Source of the DNA: Pisaster brevispinus
Lineage: Eukaryota; Echinodermata; Asteroidea; Forcipulatida; Asteriidae
Direction: 5' to 3'
DNA length: 64,000 nt
Assembly (NCBI GenBank): GCA_023634235.1
Contig: JAMKCF010000015.1
Span: 1,899,698-1,963,697, forward strand
In this document: positions 39,182 through 51,800 of the stretch, piece by piece
Layout of the letters: every line of letters begins with the position of its first letter
How positions within the stretch are numbered: position 1 is the stretch's first letter
Made by a program: the position numbers and the translations under genes
Notes under the pieces: model-generated
Seen by the model: the letters and a program-made list of their open reading frames with translations, nothing else
What the model was told of the DNA's origin: nothing
The model's database searches: none

Positions 39182-40713
39182 GTCATATGAGAGAATTTTA
39201 ACTGTACTTATTTAGTCTATAGTGACAAGGTGGACTTTTTGGAGTGCAAAGCCTACGAGGGAAACTTTACTGGATTGACGCGGAGTTTGTTTCAGCACAT
39301 CCTACGACTGACGTGAAGTATGTTGCTTTACCTTTACGGCATGGAAAGTGCCCCCACCTCGCAAAAGATATTTGTATGGGTTGGAATGCGGGATTCACAT
39401 TCTAGTCAGAGGTGACTGAAGTTCAAAGTTTTCGCGGTTATTTTCGACGGGACGTGTAATGTTGCAAACATTTGTATCAAGGTCTTTATATGCACCGTGA
39501 GATGATGAAATGGCCGTCTATATTTATTCGATTAATTGACGGGCATCATTTGGAAATATTTCCCCCACAGGGCCACCCAGCTTCAAATCCCATAAACATC
39601 TCACACACAGAATCACCATCTTCAAGTGGATTTGTTTGTCATCGCTCAAAATCTGCATCATGACTGGATTGTTTGACACAAGCCTTCGCATGTCTGCACG
39701 TATGTTGCCTGATGCATTCTCATCACTTCTTAATGCCCACTATAATTTTTGTACATCATCTGTAATATAATTCAAAATGACAAGCATTTGTGGAATTTTT
39801 TGTTAGGGTTGACCAGATTTGCTTTATTGCGACGTATCCCCATTCCACTGACGAGACTGCACAAAAGTATCTGAGATATTTTTACGGAGACAATTATGTC
39901 TTGTGGTACACCCAATCACTCTGCCCACCAAATTTTATCTTCGACAACATTTACCAGACGAATATGGTATTTTCCCTGGTGACTTACGTATCTTACTACC
40001 CTATCGGGTACCACCAAAAGGGTCTAGGTAACGCCTCACTCGTACACACAATGTGTAACGTCATCAAAACCCTCTCATTTTTTCCAGGATTTATTTAACA
40101 TTATGCATGACGTCAATGCTCTTATGACATCATGTTCCTCCGAGTCGGCCTGGTCGGGCGCTGTTAGGCTGCGGAACCCCAAGTGGGCATGGTTTATATT
40201 TAAACTCTCGACTCTGTCTGTTTGAATTAATGCTCAGCATGTTGCGGGGATCGTCAGGTCCCCGTTGAACTATAAAATATGTTATTCCCGCTGATAACAA
40301 TTAAGATTTAAAGCACTCGAAAGTGTTTAATTTGCGTTTGAGTTTCTTTCCGAAAAAAATAAATAAATAAGTAAATCGTTCACTTTTCAAATTGGTGGTC
40401 CTAGATGGGGGAGGAGTGGCTAATGTTATAAAAGTCACGGGGATATCTAAATAAGAGCTGTGTATTGAAGAGAGTTGCGACAACTTGCGGTTAGAAGCCA
40501 TTTTCGATTTCCCCCCCCAGCCCCCAAATAAAACTGCATGTGCGCACACAGGATGCCAGACTAAATAGCACATTCGGTTGTGCTGCATTTCTACCGAAAT
40601 TGGCGTCCAGCAACCACGTGACTAAAGAAAACTAGTCCCTCCATGCCACAACTCTCTCAAAACACAGCTCTGATCTGAATGTGTCTCATTAGATTAATTT
40701 TGATCAGTGTCGA

Positions 40714-40856
40714 ACCATAGACCGTGCAAGTCTCGCGCGTTTTGGTACATTTTTGGGGACCACTTTGGTCCCACGTGCATTGCTTTAACGCGTGAAGGAA
40801 ACAAACTGGCGGTCCCAGAGTTCGAATACACGCGAGACTTATACACAGTCTATGGT
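40714..40856. mobile_element. 143-bp MITE with about 24-bp terminal inverted repeats
   Basis: ACCATAGACCGTGCAAGTCT at the left matches the inverse of the right end AGACTTATACACAGTCTATGGT; both carry CTCGCG / CGCGAG. The interior is ordinary sequence with no coding potential. Confidence 0.75.
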
Positions 40857-41455
40857 ATGCCTCATGTGTCAAAATGTGACTGTCTATGCTGTCCACACTA
40901 GACCTTATCCAACATGTGCATATCCGGGTGTACACCATGAGGCTGACCATAGGGCTGACGTTGCACTGTTTCTCTTCAAAGCCACTTCAGAGCCCGAAAC
41001 ATTTTTCTCCATCCTTTGGAGGGGAAAAGGTTGTTAACGTCTAAGAAGATCACCATAACCCTCTGACCTTTGTCTCATATTTTCCATGTTTGGTTTTCAT
41101 GTGTGATTTCTGGAGCGGTAAAATCCTCATTGGCAGGACTTGCTATAAGCTTGTCTTTTCCCGAGTGACGACCTTCTATAACGAGGAGGGGTCTCGTGTG
41201 GGGGTGGAGTCTCTTCCCTTCTACCTCTCACGATCAGAGTTGACCAGGGTTCCGTTGGAATGAGTCACATACGAGCTTCTCAAATTCAATCACCGCATGC
41301 AAACAATTTACTCTTATTTCTGGTCCCCTTGTGTGAGGCTTTGGGTATATTATACAGGGGGTTTACCGTTCTGATTCTCCACTCCCCACGGTGAATTAAT
41401 CACTGTCCGCCCCCCCCCCCCCTCCACCACCCCGAAACGGTTCGGAATTATTACA

Positions 41456-41577
41456 GGCTGTTTTCGAAACCACGTCTCGGGCTTGGGCTCCGCTCGCCTG
41501 TTTGAGGCACAATCTTCCTAAATAACTGATGGAGCCAAAAGCCCGAGCTCAATTCCGACCGCGGTTTCGAAACGGCC
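41456..41577. repeat. Inverted repeat abutting the 50-bp minisatellite
   Basis: GGCTGTTTTCGAAACCACG at the left pairs with CGCGGTTTCGAAACGGCC at the right. Nested inside, TCGGGCTTGGGCTC pairs imperfectly with GAGCCAAAAGCCCGA. A MITE-like fold-back. Confidence 0.65.
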
Positions 41578-41602
41578 ACGGTCTATATGAATGAAGGCTG
41601 AA

Positions 41603-42352
41603 ATTGCGAGCTTTGTATGAATTTCCTCGTCATGGAAGTTGCTCTGCACAAAATTGCGAGCTTTGGATGGACTTCCTTGTCATGGAAGTTGCTCTGCACA
41701 AAATTGCGAGCTTTGGATGGATTTCCTCGTCATGGAAGTTGCTCTGCACAAAATGCGAGCTTTGGATGGATTTCCTTGTCATGGAAGTTGCTCTGCACAA
41801 AATTGCGAGCTTTGGACGGTTTTCCTTGTCATGGAAGTTGCTCTGCACAAAATTGCGAGCTTTGGGTGGATTTCCTTGTCATGGAAGTTGCTCTGCACAA
41901 AATTGCGAGCTTTGGATGGATTTCCTTGGCATGGAAGTTGCTCTGCACAAAATGCGAGCTTTGGATGGATTTCCTTGTCATGGAAGTTGCTCTGCACAAA
42001 ATTGCGAGCTTTGGATGGATTTCCTTGTCATGGAAGTTGCTCTGCACAAAATTGCGAGCTTTGGATGAACTTCCTTGTCATGGAAGTTGCTCTGCACAAA
42101 ATTGCGAGCTTTGGATGGATTTCCTTGTCATGGAAGTTGCTCTGCACAAAATTGAGAGCTTTGGATGGACTTCCTTGTCATGGAAGTTGCTCTGCACAAA
42201 ATTGCGAGCTTTGGGTGGATATTTTTGTCATGGAAGTTGCTCTGCACAAAATTGCGAGCTTTGGATGGATTTCCTTGTCGTGGAAGCTGCTCTGCACAAA
42301 ATTGCGAGCTTTGGATGGATTTCCTTGTCATGGAAGTTGCTCTGCTCAAAAT
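41603..42352 (+). repeat. 50-bp minisatellite, 15 copies
   Basis: The unit is ATTGCGAGCTTTGGATGGAT, TTCCTTGTCATGGAAGTTGC, TCTGCACAAA (50 bp). Fifteen copies are present. Two lack one base (ATGCGAGC instead of ATTGCGAGC). Because 50 is not a multiple of 3 and the unit lacks stops in every forward frame, all three forward frames stay open for most of the array (frames of about 150, 249 and 252 codons). Confidence 0.97.
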
Positions 42353-45300
42353 GGTGGACACAATAGAATGACTTGCTTTTATCTTATTGAGCACTAATCT
42401 TCACAATGAGAGAATCTTCCTCCATCTCATGCAATCATTGGGAGTAGGAGTTGTTCATTTTATTTTGATTAATCACGAAATCATTTAGCCCATGGTAAAA
42501 TGAGATGTTCATCAAAATCTTTACCTCCAAAAATAGATAAATCAAGAGCCTGTCTGTGTTTGCTCTGGTCACACCTTTCCCATGGAAGCAACACGGTAGC
42601 GCTTCAATTACGCACGCCCCCATGCCGAAACATTACGTGCCTGCACCTTTCTTTAACTTTCCAATTTCCTTAAATAATTGCATAAATGTTCCCAAAATGT
42701 CACCAGCAATTCTGGCAAGATACCTAGCCTGGGCATTTTTGTGAGTTTTAATGGCAACGGGACGGCATGTGGGCATAGCTTCTCGCAAAAGTCATCGTGG
42801 ACGACGAAAACAACAATTATTGTTAAATCAAAAGGAAACAAGCTTATTGATGAATGAGAACTTGGGTTTTGTGTACAGAAAACCAAATTTTGAATGTAAC
42901 ATTTTTAAAGTGGTGCTTTTTGAGCCATGTTTTTTTTTTTTTTTACTCAAGTTAGACTGACGGGGCAATCTTTCTTTATTGTGGATCTGCAAAGATTTCA
43001 AAATGGAATATTTTATGGAATCAAGTTGCCTTTTTGACAAGAGATCTCTTGGGCATATCTAAACCAAAATTCTGGCATATTTTCCATAAACTTTGAAGTG
43101 ACACCCGGAACTTTGTTGAATAACCACCCCACCCCTTCTCTGTCCCCCTGGAAAACTCTTAATGGTGTCTGGGCCTGGTAAGTTTTTACATTTTATGGTG
43201 CATCGGAATTTAACCTTGTCAAGGAGGGAAAAATCTTCAGAGACAAGAATTATATTGATCTGTAGGTAAATTTGTTGGCTTCACCGTAGGGCTTAGGAGC
43301 TCACCCCACCTGGTCTCCTGCCCCGGGCACTTCGACAACGTCTCACCCACGCGTCCTTGTTGCCTCCGAGTTCGTACCCACGTGGCTGGTTACCTTAAAG
43401 GTGTTATTGATTCACATTCATTTAATGTTACGCACGCGCTAGGCGACGTCTCATGAGCAGAGTGGATCGATCTGGAGATTAATAAGCCGGAGCTTTAAGA
43501 GCCAACTTGAGCCGGAGGAGCTCAACGTGGGTCCCCATGAATAGCGGTATTAACTCTCTGTGGGTCTGATTTACTGGTGTTTGTGTGAGCGGCGTCCTTA
43601 AAGGAGATAACTGGTTCGATGGAAATGTTTCGGTTTCTCTTTTGCAACTGATGACGTCATAGCCACGATATGCCTGGAATGGCTTTTGTTATCTGTGCTG
43701 TATCATCATAGCGATAAGATTCTGGTCACAACTTCAGGGAGTACCGCTGTGCATACTAACACCCACGTCGTGTATATCATGCACCATTTAGTTAAGGCAG
43801 ACACCGGTTTATGACCCGAGGTGTTTCTGTTTGGGGTCTCCTTACCAGTACCACCATTGAGGTAAAACACTCACAAATTTGCTTTTTTTTTCTAACTCGA
43901 GTTTAGTTAGAAAAAGTTTTCGCATCACACAGAATAAGTGGTGAGGCCGTGTCTGATTTGGCTATGGCTGGATTGCCGCGTCACCATGCGTTGAAGTATA
44001 GGACGTCCTTAGCAACACCCTTGGCAACAGTCATAGCCGTAGCCGTAACCGCCAATTTGGTCACGGCCTTCCTCAATGCCCAAGCGATGCTCTCTCTCTC
44101 TACGCCACAATACTTGCCAAGCATACACAGATTAACTAAGTTGCTGCTTAGCATGGTGTACTGTTTCTAACCGGCTCACATGTTTGTTTGATAAGCACTC
44201 AACATCAAGCAAATGCATTTCTGAGCACATTTTTCCTGCCAGTGTTAGTTCCGTCCCTGCGCACAACGACCGACACAATCGAACACCAGTTTTCCCTTAA
44301 ACTCAAACTGCCCCTTTAAGCGGTGAGCACCTGTTATTTAGTTGTCATTATTTGCATCACCTTAAATATTTTATGATGACACATTCCACGGGTGTAAATA
44401 ACTGATGATGAAAATAACTGCAAGTCGATAAAGGAGTTACTTACACGTCAACAGTTTAGCTCTCTCCACCAAAGTCCTTTCTTTTAATGAGATACTACAC
44501 CAATCAGCAAAATATGGCAAAAGCAACTACTTTATTTATTTTTTCTGAAATAATTAGTGTGATTAGATCAACAAATTTATTTGTTTATTTATTGATTGAT
44601 TGATTGATTGATTTATTTATTAATGTATGTTTTTATTTAGTTACTAAAACATTTTTATACAGAACACATTTATCAGCTCGGATTGTTAAAAGAATACAAA
44701 ATTAAACTAGCAACAAGCACCCCAAGACAAAAACCAAATAAACAAACAAACAAAATAAGCAATTTAAAAAAGGGAACACGGGAAAAGGCAATTATTCGTT
44801 ATAACAGAAAACAAAACCAAAACCCGCCACCAGACAAGAACAAGTCTGATGGGAGATTGATGATAGAAAATCAAACTACTTCAAGTAAACCTTTTCAGTT
44901 CATAAACATGTTTTTGAAATTACCGATAGAGGAGGCCTTCTCGACACGAGCGAGTTTTTGGTTCCAACAATAGCATCGTTTAAAAAATGAACATTTGGCT
45001 TAGAACAATCTTGCTTGATCAGCAAACTTGATATGTAACTGTTATTGCACTTTATTTCAAATAGAGGATCTCCTGCCCATGTGCTGGGGCTGCCCGAGGG
45101 GGGAGCCCGTAAAATCCCCTCTTTTTCGGGCAGGGATAGGCCAGACTTGTTACAAGAACGGGAACTCAAGTTAGGGTTAGGTAATTCGGGTTGCTATGTT
45201 TTACCATGGTTTTACAACAATCTCTCGCCAGCCGCCCGTGTTGGACCGGAGCATGCAAGGACCAGAAATGCACTGGACAAAGACCCTGATCGGCGGCAAA

Positions 45301-46115
45301 AGTTTTGTTCAGAGTTTGTGATAAAGAAGCGCCGTTAAAGCCCTCAAGCGTTGAATTAATGGCAGTCTCCAAGAGTTCAGCTGAATGGGGGAAGACCACT
45401 GATCTCTATAATACAGTATAATTTAAAGAGATCAGTGGGAAAGACCAAGAATCTTATCTAAGTAATTTCGTCAGGGCCCAGTAATAAAACTGATGCTCTG
45501 AGTGCATGTAAGCCATAAGAGCTATCTAGACGACATCATTTATTTGGGAAAGTGGTACGACGTCATCGGATTTGATGGCGACTTGTATTTCGCTCCGGGA
45601 TCTGGGTAATAATCATAGTTGTCAAGAATGGCATCCTGCCAGAAACTCTGTGATTGCAAATTTTATGAAAAACCACTCTTCTGCTTCAGCTCCTTTGAGC
45701 ATGGAGAAAAGCTGTAACAATGTTTGCTGTCAGTCTCCTGGCGATGACTAGAGCAAGCTAGTCGAAACGTTGAGACCATTAAGAACTCACTCCGCGGCAG
45801 TGAAGTTTTTAACGAGATGTCCCCTCGGTCTGCTAAGCGAAAGTAGTAGTCCTGGGCCGATTTCCTACCCTCCGCCCAGGTCGCGGCTAATAGTAATAAG
45901 CTGGACAGTTTTTCAGAACTAAGTAGTCTCCTAAAGTAGTCTCCCGACTCAAAAATCTACTCCGCGGCAGTAGAATAGAAAGCAAGACCTAGTTCTCTAA
46001 GAACAAATCTACACAGCTAGTAGATATACACATGTAATGGTGTTACCCCAAACCGAATATACATTGATTGATACCTCACCATGCAAAGCCTCAAAAAGTA
46101 TAATGTTTGCTGACC
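42353..46115. other. Non-coding stretch
   Basis: A poly-T run (42930-42943), a (GATT)n run (44591-44612), a hairpin (45396-45438) and a repeat fragment at 45700-45990 containing CTAGTCGAAACGTTGAGACC and a twice-used CTCCGCGGCAGT. No gene recognised. Confidence 0.5.
45396..45438. repeat. 12-bp perfect hairpin
   Basis: CCACTGATCTCT (45396-45407) and AGAGATCAGTGG (45427-45438) with a 19-nt AT-rich loop. Confidence 0.75.
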
Positions 46116-46373
46116 CAGGGGCGGATACAGGGAGGCGTGGGGGCGCACGCCCCCCCCCTTTTGCTTGAAAAAAAAAACGAAACAAAAAAAAAAAACGGGA
46201 AAAAAAAAATCGAGGGGAAAAATAAGGGAGAGACCAAATTAAAGACATAGGCCTTACCTGGGTTTTTTTTAAAGCTACTCATATTCCATACCTCGTACAC
46301 TTTTTTTCACCATTTTGTTGCTTGGTAAATTTTCACGCCCCCCCCCGTTTGGAAAATCCTGGATCCGCCCCTG
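46116..46373. mobile_element. MITE with CAGGGGCGGAT termini (hAT-like)
   Basis: Left end CAGGGGCGGATACAGGG and right end CCTGGATCCGCCCCTG are inverted copies. Subterminal poly-C/poly-G (GCCCCCCC) stretches also mirror each other. CAGGGG ends recall hAT-type MITEs. Target duplications are too diverged to call. Confidence 0.75.
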
Positions 46374-46420
46374 GCTGTTATTATGAATATTCGTCCATTA
46401 GAGTATGCTCAAGGAGAATT

Positions 46421-46545
46421 AAACAATAGCTGTTGTAAGCTGCCCACCAGACCAAAATGACCTGTGGTATAAATGCAAAATGTGGTGATAATCGGTTATT
46501 ACGTTTCAGCCCTAGCAGAATCTTTCTCAAAAGGCTAAATTGCTC
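46421..46545 (+). repeat. Dispersed repeat with ACGTTTCAGCCCTAGCAGA (copy 1)
   Basis: Shares AATAGCTGTTGTAAGCTGCC, then CCTAGCAGAATCTTTCTCAA, AGGCTAAAT with 53141-53262 and 58443-58565. These resemble Penelope-like terminal repeats (TGACGTTTCGACCC motif); assignment is inference. Confidence 0.6.
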
Positions 46546-46879
46546 AACTGTTTCTAAACAGGAGCTGGAGATGGGGTAAACAGTCATCATCACTGGGTTT
46601 GTTGAAAAAGTGAATAATTATTTTTTTTATAAAACTGTAAAAAAGGACTATATTAGCAAGCTGCCACCACATCCTTGAAGAACCAAACGTACCAAGATCA
46701 CGTTATCCAAGTATAGTTTTCATTCTACCCCAACTGTAACTCTGAATTGTAACAAGAATGAGTACGTTCACAGGAACTGGTACGGTGCAGTGACACAACG
46801 CCGACTGTTGCTGGACCGCATGGTCGTGTTTGTGAATTTGTTCATCAAAGGAGGGCGCTATTTACTTTTTGCAGTCAAG

Positions 46880-46970
46880 TTTGAAATCAAGATGGCAGCC
46901 CCCATGGACCGAGCAACAGAGAGGTTATTCTGGTGGTAGTGGTAGTTGTTTCAGCTATTGGAGGTATTAA
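46880..46970 (+). promoter_or_regulatory. Possible COX18 promoter / 5' non-coding exon with a YY1-like motif
   Basis: AAGATGGCAGC (46889-46899) closely matches the YY1 motif AAGATGGCGGC, which is common just downstream of the start site of nuclear genes for mitochondrial proteins. A possible donor GGAG|GTATTA follows near 46965. Pyrimidine-preceded acceptors end at 48097 and 48105, about 120 bp before the COX18 ATG. A non-coding first exon spliced over about 1.1 kb is therefore plausible, but it is inferred. Confidence 0.35.
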
Positions 46971-47362
46971 ACCATATTTTATGCGGAATGACCGAACATG
47001 TTTATAAAACCTGGGAACAGCTGTTTGTGTTGTAGTTGATTTTGATCACGAAAACGCACTAAAAGAACTTCAAAGTTCAATCATGATTCTTCCCGTGTGA
47101 GAAACAAACAAACAAACAAACAAACTTGAGCCCAGTTTCAATCGGACCTGCCAAGTTCAGGGGCAGCACACACACAAAATGTTGAGCACAACAAAATTAT
47201 GCTTAACAGAATGAGGTAACCAGCCACTCTATATCACATGTACCATTTGTGACTGGTATTCTGCTCATTACTGCTTCAAGCTGAAAATTTTTAAGCAATG
47301 TAACTAAAAAGTAGGGCATCTGCTTCATTCAAGTAAGAATGCTCTATGAAATTGGGCCCTCT

Positions 47363-47504
47363 GGGGTCGATTTCACAAAGATAGTCCTAACTTAGGACTA
47401 GTCTTAGTAGGAGTTATTAAAAACTTAAGGCTAGTCCTAAGTTAGGACGAGTAACTCGTCCTAACTCGAGATAAGACCAGTCTAGTCTTTGTAAAATCCA
47501 CCCC
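47363..47504. mobile_element. 142-bp fold-back MITE
   Basis: Termini GGGGTCGATTTCACAAAGA and TCTTTGTAAAATCCACCCC are inverted copies. The interior is built of TCCTAA/TTAGGA palindromes (AGTCCTAACTTAGGACTAG), so the whole element can fold on itself. Confidence 0.75.
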
Positions 47505-48220
47505 TGGAGTGGTAGTGACTAGTTACTACTGTACTAACTATTGTAGTACTCTAGTACTACTACTAGAGTAGTGCACGTGGTAATGGCATATGTATACACT
47601 GATGGACGACTGAGCATGCAGTAGTTGCAGTTAGTTGTGATAATCGTAACCATTTATTTAGATATGATTATGACTGAGGATACAGGGTTACAATTATAGC
47701 AACTTAATTAACATGCAGAACTGTCTACGCCACACTGCTACAAATACAATGAACATTTAAACAATGAGGTCTGCCACAAACACTGCCTGGTTGATTTTGC
47801 ACAATTGGTCGAATGAAAGTCACTGTGGGAAGGAAAAAGGTGCAAAGAAACAGTGTTCCCTTTTCCCTTCCTACATTGCCTTTCGACCATTGTATGTAAT
47901 CAACCAGGAGCTATTTGCAACAGACCTTATTGGATTGCATGCCAAGTGTGTCTGACTGATAGTTTATCTTCAATTTCAGTCAATGACTCATTGATTCTAT
48001 TTTTGAACAATTATGACTTTTTCATTTGTGTAATGGTTTACTGAGTTTCGATCGCAATAATTTCCTTAATTTTTCGGTTAGTATTTTTCTATTTCAGTTT
48101 TTCAGAAAAATGTCTGCTGTCACTGATGTGGAAGTAACGACAGGGATGTGAATATAACGGATATCACTTCCAGCTTCAATGATTAATTTATATCAAGTGA
48201 AATAGAAAACTAAATGAACT

Positions 48221-48841
48221 ATGGGCGTGCTGCGTTTACCACCAGTGTACCTGAGCACACAGAGGGTATGGTGCTGTTTGCCTCATTATCAATCATTCAG
48301 AAAATCCTTCATCAGGTGTGGACTACGGACAAATATGACCGATGGTTTAACAGTGACTGCTGTTTCTTTGAAACAGAGCAATTCAGGATTTAGCACAGGG
48401 CATCAACGACACCACACCTACAAATCCAGCCCATCAGTACAGACAAAACTTTTTAACTCGCCTTGGAGATCAATGCCAATGGCAACAAGGCCCCAATTAT
48501 GCAACTTTCATCCAAGACGTAGTGTATCCACTCAACCTACTACAGCCTACGAGATCATCTTAGCTTCCAAGCCAGTGCAAATAGCCCAGAGTCTCCTGGA
48601 GACATTCCACGATGTGACGGGTCTGCCGTGGTGGGCAAGCATCATCCTCTCTACCTTCTTGTTCCGGGGGGCTCTAACGTTGCCCCTTGGTGTCTACACT
48701 CAGTACATCAAGGCAAAAGTAGAAAGACTTCAACCTGAGATTGTCTTAATGACCAAGCGAATGTTTGTCCGACGCTTTGGTGAGAGAGCAAAAGCAGAAG
48801 GTTGGAACGAGAAGAAGGTAGAGATGACACTCATAAGATTG
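48221..48841 (+). CDS. COX18: COX18 coding exon 1
   Basis: Residues 1-207: presequence, then the first membrane segment around the PWW motif and the matrix-side AKVERLQPEI helix. It ends TTG|GTAAGT in phase 0. Confidence 0.93.
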
Positions 48842-51800
48842 GTAAGTGAAGCTTTCTCCTAACCCAGCCCCCCCCCCCAAAAAAAAAACCAAAACCCCAA
48901 AACAAACAAACAAACAAACAAAAAACTAGTGTCTTCAGATTGTGTCCTAAGATGTTCTGATGTTATCTTTTTCATTCACAGTCGTAAGATGTTTGGCATG
49001 TCGTGGCCGAACGGTAAAGAGCACCGAACTCCAGCTCTGGTGTTTCTGATCAGCAGAGTGTGGGTTCGAGTCCCGGTCATGACACTTGTATCCTTGGGCA
49101 AGATACTTTAACATAATTGCTTTGTCCTTCGGATGGGACATTAAGCCGTTGGTCCCATGTATTAGGGTTGGTGGTGCACGTAAAAGAACCCAGAAAACTT
49201 ATCATGGAAGAGTAGGGGTTAACCCCGGTGATTCTGGTTCACATAGCAAGCACCCTTGTTTGCAGGTTTCCTCAGGCTTGCGAGCTACAGTGATTAAGTT
49301 CACTTATGAGACATCACTTGTTTCATTACCAGAAACATTTCAATATAGTCCCATTTTATCTTTGTATTTCACTGTCTTAAAATGTGTATTTATTTTATTT
49401 TTTAAATTCACAGTCTAAGCATTGCTCCAAGGAACTATTCGCTCGAGACAATTGCCACCCAGCTAAGGGGTCAATCTTACTTCTAGTTCAGCTACCATTA
49501 TGGGTGTGTCTGTCGTTATCACTGAGAAATATGACTGGGGCTTTTGGTGGAGCGGTCTACCTCGGTGAGTTGCCTCCAGACACCCTTCCTTTCTTTTGAG
49601 TCAAGTTCAGACATATTTATTTTCACAATCCTTTAATATCTTGATTTCATCTTTGATCAATTTAACTTCTCCACAGAGAATGCAAATATTTGACACCCTC
49701 AAACGAGAATCATTGACTCCAACTCATTAAGAAGTTCACCCTTTTAATAATAAGGTGCTCAAGGCGCTTGAACAAAGACAGGTTTTGAAGTTTACATGAA
49801 TTGTGAGACTGATTTAGGTAGCACATTGTAAGGGTTTGCAAGGTGCCGACAATTTTTTTTTTGAGGAACTGTCCGTTGGAAGGTTTGAACAAAAAGCTTT
49901 TGTACCACACAAAAAGCTTACCTCAGAACATTTCATACTGAATTTTGTAACAGAATTTTGATATAAAAGTACAATTCTTCAAAACAGTTTTCATAGATCC
50001 AAACTGGAAGCACCTGATAGGTAGATCCTCGACTTGATTCTTGTAGGCATTCTTACAAGTATAGTACTAGATATGATTCCAGAGTCACACAGACCTTTTT
50101 TTTTTCCTTAGTGTGCGTCTTTTGTTGACTTGCAGATCCAGCTAGTGTTGTCCCAAGCCTGTCAACAGAGGGAGCTCTTTGGATCACAGATTTGACCATG
50201 ACAGACCCGTACTACATCCTTCCTGTACTCGTTGGACTATTGAACCTTGGCAATATAGAACTGATGGCTTTACAGGGGAACCAAGCCTCAAGGACACAAC
50301 GCTACTTCACCAACTTCCTGAGGGCAATCTCAGTTTGTATGATACCAATATCGGCTTATGTGCCAACGGTAAGTTCAAACGACCTTAGACCTTTATAATC
50401 GACAGCGACCTTAAAGGGGCTGTGGCCGTCACGATCAAAGCAGGTCTGCGGCTGTACATGGAATGAAAAACTCTCGCCCATAGCAGGCGTGTGTGTGTAA
50501 TCTCCATAGATATGATACGGTGGGAGGGGGCGGGCGTGGCAATAACTGGGTGAGAGTTCATAATTCTATGTCCAGCCACAGGCCTGCTTTGACCATGGCG
50601 ACACATTTCTTGTTAGCTGGGATTTTTTTTTCAGCTGTAAATGAGGACTGTGTCAAAGTCATCTCTGATCAGCCTCATCAGAACAATTCAGTTTGAAGTG
50701 TCTTTAAAAAAAGAATTTAGAATTAAAAAAGTACAAAATGCAAAACACGTTTATAAACGAAACAGTAAATGTTATGTTCTTTTCTTGATACCCAATTGTT
50801 GCTTTATACACAGCGTTCTCCCTTAACAGTGGTCCGCTGGCCACATACCAGTTAAAATACCTGGGGACCAGTGAAAATTCTCTCCAAGTGGTCTGGCTGA
50901 CTAGTTTAATGTGAAACAGAGACCAGTGAAAAAGCTCGGGGACCAGTTAAATGACAAGCTAGCTGGTCCTGCTGGCCAGTCACTAAAAAAACAGTTAAGG
51001 GCAAACCCTGATAGAGATTGATTCTCTGGTTCTAGGGTACCGGCTGCATTGGGGGTACCGACTGCATTGCGCAAAAGAACTTTGTGTAACAACATTGTTA
51101 GACATGGTTTTTTGAAAACTTGGTTTGAATCCATTCACAATTATTACTAGTGTTGGTAATAAGTAGAATTTTAAAACGAGTACTATTTTAAACATTGCAC
51201 TATAAATGTGTGGTTTGACGTAACATTGTGTAAGTAATTGCCCGGAAAAGATTTGGTGGTTCTTGGAACAGTTTTCTAAGAAAAGTTACTGAGAAAAAGT
51301 TGCGTCACAAGCAAACTGATCTAAATCACAGGTTGATTCACCGTGGATTCTTTTCAGAACCACTGCAAAACTGGACCAGATATAATCTTTGCCAAGTTGT
51401 ACCTTCTCCGGAAAACTGTCTGGAATTCAGGAAGTTTAGTATTTTGCGTTAGATCCACAAAGGAAACATGTTGAGGGTTATGTAAACTGCTAGTGAAAAT
51501 GTGTGGGAAGAGGTTGAGTCATATCAGTTGTATCTAGTTGAGTTTGGCCTCGGATGTTGGTGGACGGACTAATTTCTTGAAATCACTCTTGGCTGCCTCT
51601 CTGGGCAGGGGTTCCAAACCGATCAGTTTTAGTGAAGGACAGAATTGTACATGTATATCATTTCTCCATCTGTGAACGGTTATAAATTGTCCCGAAACAT
51701 CTCTTTCTTTGGAATCCAATTTGTTGTTGTTACCCTTTTATAGGCAATGACACTGTACTGGGCAACGTCAGCATTCTACGGCCTCGGTCAAAATCTGCTT

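Noticed and set aside
39790..40098. 102-codon plus-strand open frame preceded by an acceptor-like TTGTTAG
   Set aside because: No recognisable domain, composition or donor; most likely chance.
41604..42397. Open frames of 154, 249 and 252 codons on the plus strand and about 72-88 codons on the minus strand
   Set aside because: They are by-products of a stop-free 50-bp minisatellite; overlapping frames read the same repeat, and there is no domain or splice context.
45045..45399. Opposed open frames of 97 (plus) and 77 (minus) codons
   Set aside because: Neither translation has a recognisable motif; an inverted repeat and transposon-like fragments lie adjacent.
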